Assembly: GCA_030704765.1 (NCBI GenBank)
Contig: JAUYDD010000105.1
Span: forward strand, 1-26,019
Direction: 5' to 3'
Length of the DNA stretch: 26,019 nt
Source: Nanobdellota archaeon
GTDB lineage: Archaea > Nanobdellota > Nanobdellia > Pacearchaeales > GW2011-AR1
Of the stretch, positions 21,251-26,019 are shown piece by piece; the stretch's first letter is position 1, and each line of letters begins with the position of its first letter. The notes under the pieces are model-generated. The model was not told the DNA's origin. It saw only the letters and a list, made by a program, of their open reading frames with translations, and did not search any database. Both the position numbers and the translations under genes were made by a program.

Positions 21251-21790
21251 TTACAAATAGAAAAGTAAAGGACACATCTTGATATGTTTTTTTAAACTTA
21301 AGATAGATTCTTCTAGTTTTTTATCCGAAATTAAACTTCTCTTACCACTCATAGGGTCTATAATAGTAATCTTTTTTGTAGAAGCTTTTTCTAAGATTAT
21401 AAAATGTGATGCGTGAGAATAGTCTCCAAGATAATTATCATCAACATGACAAATAATAGGTCTTTCTTTTAATAATCCTTTAATGTAGTTTATAGTAACT
21501 ATATTATGATAAATATTAAAATTTTTCTTATCTTTAAAGCCGTTTATTAAGATATTTGTAAAATATTTATTATCTACAACAATATTAACTTTCTTACCAT
21601 ATTTCTTAAAAAACTCTTTAGGAATTCCTACAACATAAAAAGGATAAGTTCTTTTCATTCCTCTTATTAAAATATCTGATTCATCATTAAAATCAAAGGA
21701 GATATTATATTTTTCTTTAAGTAACATTAATAAATCTGCAACTAGGCAACTATGTGATAATGTTTGTTTATGCGGATTTATGTTTCTCAT
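21251..21790 (-). CDS. C39-like papain-fold cysteine peptidase (179 aa)
   Basis: The layout fits a C39-type peptidase: Gln9 and Cys15 in KQTLSHSCLVADLLMLL as oxyanion and nucleophile residues, His129 in SHASHFIILEK, and Asp145 in ITIIDPMSGKR. C39 domains often cleave double-glycine leaders or act as stand-alone proteases. No ABC transporter is attached here, and no leader peptide gene was found nearby. There is no signal peptide. TTTTTAAATAC about 25-30 nt before the ATG gives a good promoter. It is the only gene between the tRNA-Arg-end copies at 21077 and 21885, so it may be a one-gene cassette. Confidence 0.78.
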   Translation of the reverse strand: MRNINPHKQTLSHSCLVADLLMLLKEKYNISFDFNDESDILIRGMKRTYPFYVVGIPKEFFKKYGKKVNIVVDNKYFTNILINGFKDKKNFNIYHNIVTINYIKGLLKERPIICHVDDNYLGDYSHASHFIILEKASTKKITIIDPMSGKRSLISDKKLEESILSLKKHIKMCPLLFYL

Positions 21791-21884
21791 AATTATGAAA
21801 GGTTTCTCGTATTTAAAAACCTAAACTTTTCACAGGGACTGTGCCTCCTTTTTATAAAAAAGGTCTGTCGTCGGTGAGTAAAAA

Positions 21885-21896
21885 ATGCCCCCACGA
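21885..21896 (-). repeat. tRNA-Arg 3'-end copy
   Basis: ATGCCCCCACGA on the plus strand is a perfect 12-nt match to the end of tRNA-Arg plus one flanking base (25487-25498), in the same orientation. Such a GC-rich 12-mer is unlikely by chance in this AT-rich DNA. Confidence 0.68.
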
Positions 21897-21974
21897 GGAA
21901 AAGCACTAAAAGGTACTATGCCTCAAAAATTTATAAGTAGTTAATTTTATATATATGGTTTTTATTTTTATTTA

Positions 21975-24900
21975 ATGAAAAGAGGAGTAATAATATTTAT
22001 TAATATGATTTTTCTATTTATAGTACTTTTAAGTTCTATGGCTATTGGTGCTCAAGACTTTAAATCATGTTCTATAGATTCTGACTGTAAAGTTGATGTT
22101 TGTAATGAGAATTCATGCGTTAATCAATCTTATCAGATTCCTGAATGTGCTACACATAATTTTGCGGCTAAAGAATGCCATTGTGTTGAAAATATTTGTA
22201 CTGTATTAGTTGGTTCTGTTGCTCCTATTTGTGATGCTAATAATCCTGGAGCAACTTATTGTAAAGATGGAAAAACTATGATGGTATGCAGCGGAGGAAA
22301 TTGGGTTTCTAAAGATTGTGTTTATAAGTGCCAGGGTGGGAGTTGCATAGCAGGATGTTATAAAAATGAGGATTGTGGATCAAGTTATATCAAAGGATAC
22401 TGTTTTAATAATCAGGTTTGTTCAGATACTACAACTCCGACATGCTTAGATTCTGGAATATGCAGTTCAAGTACTGTTAAAAAATGCACACCATGTGCAG
22501 GTTTATGCAAAGAAGGAAGATGTTTTGAAGAAACTCAACAGCCAACAACTAGTTGCACAGATTCAGATGGAATAAATTTTTATCAACAAGGAAAAACATG
22601 CACAGAAATAAATTGTGAATCAGATAGATGTGTAGGCAATGCTATTACTATCATAGAATATTATTGTAATAATAATCAACGAACAATTCAAGATTATGGA
22701 TGTCCTAATGGGTGCAAAGATGGGGTGTGTATTCGACCAACTCCTCAAGAACCTAGATGTTCAGACACAGATGGAGGCATAAATTATTATGTGAAAGGAA
22801 CTCTTATGATGGGCTCAGATACAGCAGGGTCTGATTTTTGTGAAGATGATGGAATAACTTTAAGAGAAGAGAGCTGCGTGCCAAATCCAGGTCCAAATCA
22901 AGGAACTATGTCAACTAACATATATAAATGTCCCAATGGCTGCAAAGATGGCGCTTGTATAAAAGGAGAAAAACAAAAAGAAGAAGTAAAGTGCATATTT
23001 AAGAATACAAAAACAGAACAAAAATGTTACAGGTCAGAATATGATTGGATGTATTGTTCAAGCTATCAAGGAAGCTGTATAGTAACAAATCTTGAGGGAT
23101 ATGATGGAGAGAAAATAACCTGGAAAAGCAGTTGCGGAGGCTATGCCTATACAATATTAGACAGCAATAACGAGCAAATAGAGTTTGACTGTTCTGGAGC
23201 AACTGGCAATTTTTGCCAGTCTACTTTATGTGAAGATGGCAGTCAAACACAATGCTATGTTGATGGAAAGGGATATTGTGTTTGCTCTTCATGCCCTGTT
23301 ATAATAATTAAGCCTGTTTGCGGAAATGGCGTATGTGAATCAGGAGAAGGTGATTTTTGCAATATTCAAGCAACTGCTTGTGAAGCAGGAAGAGAGTGCA
23401 AAGCATACGCAACATGCAAGACAGTATGCCCTGAAGACTGTAAAGAAACTTCAGGCATATACGCAAAATTAAATGAAAAATTTAAATTACAAATAAATCA
23501 GCCAGTTAAAATTACTGATTATAAAAGCATGAAAATAAATTTTAGAGATTTGCTTACTCCTAAATGCGAAGCAACAACAACAAATTCTATAGAGGTTAAA
23601 GAGAAATTAACTGGCATGGCTGTTGCAGAAGAAATTCCGAGCTCAGGGGGCGGTGGAGCAGGAATCAGTATAATAAAATGCCCAGATACAGGTCCAATGG
23701 CACAACTTGAAATTATGAATCCTGAAGAAATGGGGAAGAAAATTTTAACTCTTAAATTATATGAGAGTAAAAATATTTATGATGTTAGTGTAGGCTTTTT
23801 AGAATATGATTATGCTTCAAGAACTGGCGTATTTATTGTTAACAATAAACTTGTAACATGCCCTAAAAACTGTAAATGCGATAGCGAAGGTTATGCTTTA
23901 GAGTGCAAATCAGAAGAAAAATGCGAGAAAGGGAAAATGCTATGCCCTGATGGAAAGTGTGAAGATAAATGCGAGGGAATCCTTGTTGAAAAATGTGATT
24001 ATGGCTGTCTTTATAATACTCAATGTTTGCCTATTGGAGTCAGGGTTAAAGACTTGTATTGTGGTGCAGACGGCACATTAACTAATCAATTAAAAGCAGA
24101 TGAAAATTGCGATAATAGTTTTGAATGTTCTTCAAATGTTTGTGTATCTGGAAAATGCATTAGTTCAGGTTTAATGAACAAAATTTTAGAATGGTTTAAG
24201 AGGCTATTTGGTGGGAAAGAAGCAGAGATTTTGGACTGCGGAGGAGATACTGAATGCTGGGAGAATGCATTCAAAGTATGCAAACCAGCTAAAATCAGTC
24301 AGCAAGGTGTCAGCCAGGAAAGTAAATTGGGCGGAATGGTAATTGAGATTATTGGGCTTGAAGGTAAAAAATGCGTTGTAAAATGGACAGCAAAAATAGA
24401 AGGTAGTGAAGAGTCGATGAAATGTAAATTTGAAAATTATGCGCTTGGAAAAGATATGCTGTCTGGGTCTATGGAACAGTACTGTGAAGGAACACTTACT
24501 TATTGGCTTTCATCTTCTTCTAAGCTTGCATCTTCAAAAGAACAGACAGTCGAAACTCCAATAGGGATAACAGGAAAAGAAACTGCAATATCTGCCTGTG
24601 AAAAAATTAGAGAACCAGGCTTAAAATATAAGTGTACAGCTATGTTAAAAAAGAATCCTTCTGACTGCGGGATGGTAGATGAACCAGCTCAGGCATATTG
24701 CTATGCAGATGTAGCCTTGGTAACTGGGGATTCTGCAATCTGTAAGAAAATAAAAGATTTGGGCCATAGGGGAGCCTGTGAAGCATTAGTAGAAAGAGTA
24801 TATTCCAAGTGCAGTGAGTGGATATATGCAGATTACTGCTATAGAGATGTAGCAGCTCTAATCGGCGATACTTCAGTCTGCGACCAGATTAAGCATGAAG

Positions 24901-25313
24901 GTGGAAAAATAGAATGTAAGGCAGTAATTTTAAATGATGCATCACTTTGTGAAAACTCTGATAATCAGGATTGCTATCAAAAAATTGCTCTTTTAACAGG
25001 AGATGAAAAAGCGTGTGATGAACTTAAGAAAAGAGAAAATGTAGGAGTAGGAAGTATGAGGGCAATTCACAATTTGGACGAAGAAGTAAGCAAATGCATT
25101 AAAATGGCTAAAAAAGAAGTTACTGGCTGTTTATTTGAATTAGATGGGATTGGTTGTGACTTGATACCAGCAATGGCAAAAAATCCTTCTTTGTGTGAAA
25201 ACCTCGGAGCTCTTTATCAAGGTGATATCAGCAGCAAGGAAAGATGTTATTTTTATGCAGCTATGAGGATTGCTGATTTATTGCAGCCACAATTAGTGGT
25301 ATTGCGTAACTAG
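21975..25313 (+). CDS. Large Cys-rich exported surface protein (1112 aa)
   Basis: A signal peptide occupies residues 1-26 (cleavage likely after SMAIGA). The rest is packed with paired cysteines. Two related modules begin CxDxDG at residues 194 and 262 and close with CPNGCKDGxCI. A CGNGVCESGEGDFC...CPEDC module follows near 450-490. A low-complexity SSGGGGAG linker sits near 556, and the fragment LEWFKRLFGGKE near 740 resembles the usual C-terminus of such proteins. From about 872 to the end there are repeats of the type C-x-x-YCY-x-DVA-x-x-TGD-x-x-x-C, each with about four cysteines. There is no C-terminal anchor. It is likely an extracellular, disulfide-bonded protein of a cell surface or attachment layer; the function is unknown. 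It appears to be the tRNA-Arg-proximal cassette. Confidence 0.85.
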   Translation: MKRGVIIFINMIFLFIVLLSSMAIGAQDFKSCSIDSDCKVDVCNENSCVNQSYQIPECATHNFAAKECHCVENICTVLVGSVAPICDANNPGATYCKDGKTMMVCSGGNWVSKDCVYKCQGGSCIAGCYKNEDCGSSYIKGYCFNNQVCSDTTTPTCLDSGICSSSTVKKCTPCAGLCKEGRCFEETQQPTTSCTDSDGINFYQQGKTCTEINCESDRCVGNAITIIEYYCNNNQRTIQDYGCPNGCKDGVCIRPTPQEPRCSDTDGGINYYVKGTLMMGSDTAGSDFCEDDGITLREESCVPNPGPNQGTMSTNIYKCPNGCKDGACIKGEKQKEEVKCIFKNTKTEQKCYRSEYDWMYCSSYQGSCIVTNLEGYDGEKITWKSSCGGYAYTILDSNNEQIEFDCSGATGNFCQSTLCEDGSQTQCYVDGKGYCVCSSCPVIIIKPVCGNGVCESGEGDFCNIQATACEAGRECKAYATCKTVCPEDCKETSGIYAKLNEKFKLQINQPVKITDYKSMKINFRDLLTPKCEATTTNSIEVKEKLTGMAVAEEIPSSGGGGAGISIIKCPDTGPMAQLEIMNPEEMGKKILTLKLYESKNIYDVSVGFLEYDYASRTGVFIVNNKLVTCPKNCKCDSEGYALECKSEEKCEKGKMLCPDGKCEDKCEGILVEKCDYGCLYNTQCLPIGVRVKDLYCGADGTLTNQLKADENCDNSFECSSNVCVSGKCISSGLMNKILEWFKRLFGGKEAEILDCGGDTECWENAFKVCKPAKISQQGVSQESKLGGMVIEIIGLEGKKCVVKWTAKIEGSEESMKCKFENYALGKDMLSGSMEQYCEGTLTYWLSSSSKLASSKEQTVETPIGITGKETAISACEKIREPGLKYKCTAMLKKNPSDCGMVDEPAQAYCYADVALVTGDSAICKKIKDLGHRGACEALVERVYSKCSEWIYADYCYRDVAALIGDTSVCDQIKHEGGKIECKAVILNDASLCENSDNQDCYQKIALLTGDEKACDELKKRENVGVGSMRAIHNLDEEVSKCIKMAKKEVTGCLFELDGIGCDLIPAMAKNPSLCENLGALYQGDISSKERCYFYAAMRIADLLQPQLVVLRN

Positions 25314-25384
25314 TGATAATATTTAACCTTGAAATTTAAAATATTGGTTAGGATTTTGATATTTAAAATTCTGTGTTATTTCCA

Positions 25385-25423
25385 GATCTTATCGGCTGGT
25401 TTAAAAGAATGTTTGGCGGTTGA
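25385..25423 (+). pseudogene. C-terminal remnant of a surface protein gene
   Basis: DLIGWFKRMFGG then stop resembles the ending of exported proteins and matches LEWFKRLFGG inside the large Cys-rich protein. The frame is blocked by a TAA just upstream (25364), so this is a gene tail without its body, left between the Cys-rich gene and the tRNA. Confidence 0.5.
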
Positions 25424-25487
25424 TTAATTCTATCTAATCTTTTTTGTATTATATGAAAGAAACTCTGTCCTTAACTAATTGGATTAA

Positions 25488-25559
25488 TGCCCCCACGAAG
25501 ACTCGAACTCCGGTCTCAACCTCCGCAAGGTTGCGTTCTATCCACTGAACTATAGGAGC
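25488..25559 (-). tRNA. tRNA-Arg (GCG anticodon)
   Basis: On the minus strand the acceptor GCTCCTA pairs with TGGGGGC (two G-U pairs), the D arm is GTTC/GAAC with GG in the loop, the anticodon stem CAACC/GGTTG encloses TTGCGGA giving anticodon GCG, and the T arm CGGAG/CTTCG has the loop TTCGAGT. The discriminator is A. CCA is not encoded. The lower GC pairing of the acceptor stem still folds well. Its 3' end (ATGCCCCCACGA on the plus strand) recurs at 21885 and partly at 21077, so it may be the target for integration of the genes to its left. Confidence 0.95.
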
Positions 25560-25669
25560 ATTGTATTACTTATTTAAATTATATTAAATAGTTTGTTGTT
25601 TTTGATTTGCTGAAAAATCTGTTTACCAAAACATATTTAAATCATTAAAAACTGCATTTTCTGGATAAA

Positions 25670-26019
25670 ATGGCATTAACAGACATGATAAACGAGCAGG
25701 AAAATTCAGCAATAAATAGAGATGGAAGTAATATTATGAATAGGAGAGGATTTTTACAAGTATTTTCAACAGCTGCTGCAGCTGTTGCAGCTGCAAGCTA
25801 TACTTTATCACAAGCTTCTTCAACATATGCTTGCCCTGCTAAAAAACCTGAGAAAAAACAACAACCAGAAAAACCTGGAAAAAAATATACTTCTGAAGAT
25901 TTTATAAATCTATTAATAAAACAAAAGAAAATAAAAAATACTGAACCTGATAAAAGATACTTAAAATCTTTATGGGATAATACTGATGATGATTACAAAC
26001 CTCTGATATATGATAGTCA
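25670..26019 (+). CDS. Tat-signal exported protein, cut by window end (116+ aa)
   Basis: The frame opens MALTDMINEQENSAINRDGS and reaches NRRGFLQVFSTAAAAVAAASYTLS (residues about 23-46), a twin-arginine-type signal with an Ala-rich hydrophobic stretch. A Lys/Pro/Gln-rich linker follows (KKPEKKQQPEKPGKK), then a folded-looking region (YTSEDFINLLIKQKKI...). The export route suggests a protein folded or loaded with cofactor before transport. The mature function cannot be told from this fragment. ACATATTTAAATC lies about 30 nt before the ATG and is a good promoter. It is divergent from tRNA-Arg. No stop codon occurs before the window ends. Confidence 0.75.
   Translation, partial: MALTDMINEQENSAINRDGSNIMNRRGFLQVFSTAAAAVAAASYTLSQASSTYACPAKKPEKKQQPEKPGKKYTSEDFINLLIKQKKIKNTEPDKRYLKSLWDNTDDDYKPLIYDS

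Noticed and set aside
25314..25384. Extension of the Cys-rich protein through its TAG
   Set aside because: The next in-frame codon is TGA, so the stop is effectively double.

Overview
This AT-rich window most likely comes from a DPANN-type archaeon (Woesearchaeota/Pacearchaeota-like). The evidence is that most genes lack Shine-Dalgarno sequences and instead have a TATA-like box (TTTATATA, TTTTTAAAC and similar) about 20-30 nt before the ATG, the leaderless archaeal pattern. Both tRNA genes lack an encoded CCA. The protein families also fit: MNT/HEPN and AbiE toxin-antitoxins, DUF2283, and a Cys-rich surface protein with CPNGCKDGxC modules. The lineage is inferred and was not tested by a search.

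Layout. 1-960: a small helical protein gene flanked by two outward-facing hairpin elements. 1109-6169: tRNA-Cys followed by a chain of cargo segments, each closed by a copy of the tRNA 3' end (about 1829, 1977, 4354 and 6148). Cargo is an ORFan, an MNT-HEPN toxin-antitoxin pair, a DUF2283 protein, another ORFan and a MutS-type ATPase with a hydrophobic insert. No integrase is present, so this looks like a tRNA-anchored cassette array served in trans. 6221-12014: chromosome-like housekeeping genes: bacterial-type MetK, rhomboid protease, EamA transporter, alpha/beta hydrolase plus DedA operon, GT2 glycosyltransferase and a DUF2569-like membrane protein, ending in a shortened XRE regulator.

12430-20950: accessory DNA with a nucleotidyltransferase/wHTH pair, a 690-residue protein with clear sigma-70 regions 2 and 4 (unexpected in an archaeon), a secreted ORFan whose frame continues through a TAG, an AbiEii/AbiEi module and a gluzincin metallopeptidase. 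21077-25559: a C39-like cysteine peptidase and a 1112-residue Cys-rich exported protein, ending at a minus-strand tRNA-Arg. Short copies of that tRNA's 3' end recur at 21885 and 21077, suggesting a second tRNA-anchored array. The window ends inside a gene for a protein with a Tat-like signal.

Across the window a repeated element recurs with fixed unpaired motifs (ATGTC, GAGCATCCTAAAAA, TTTTTTTGAT) separating two hairpins whose stems differ in sequence but stay complementary. At least six copies are visible (A-G in the feature list), some nested in each other, some flanking one- or two-gene cargo in outward orientation. The three strongest leads are the archaeal sigma-70-like protein, the tRNA-Cys cassette array and the paired-hairpin elements.
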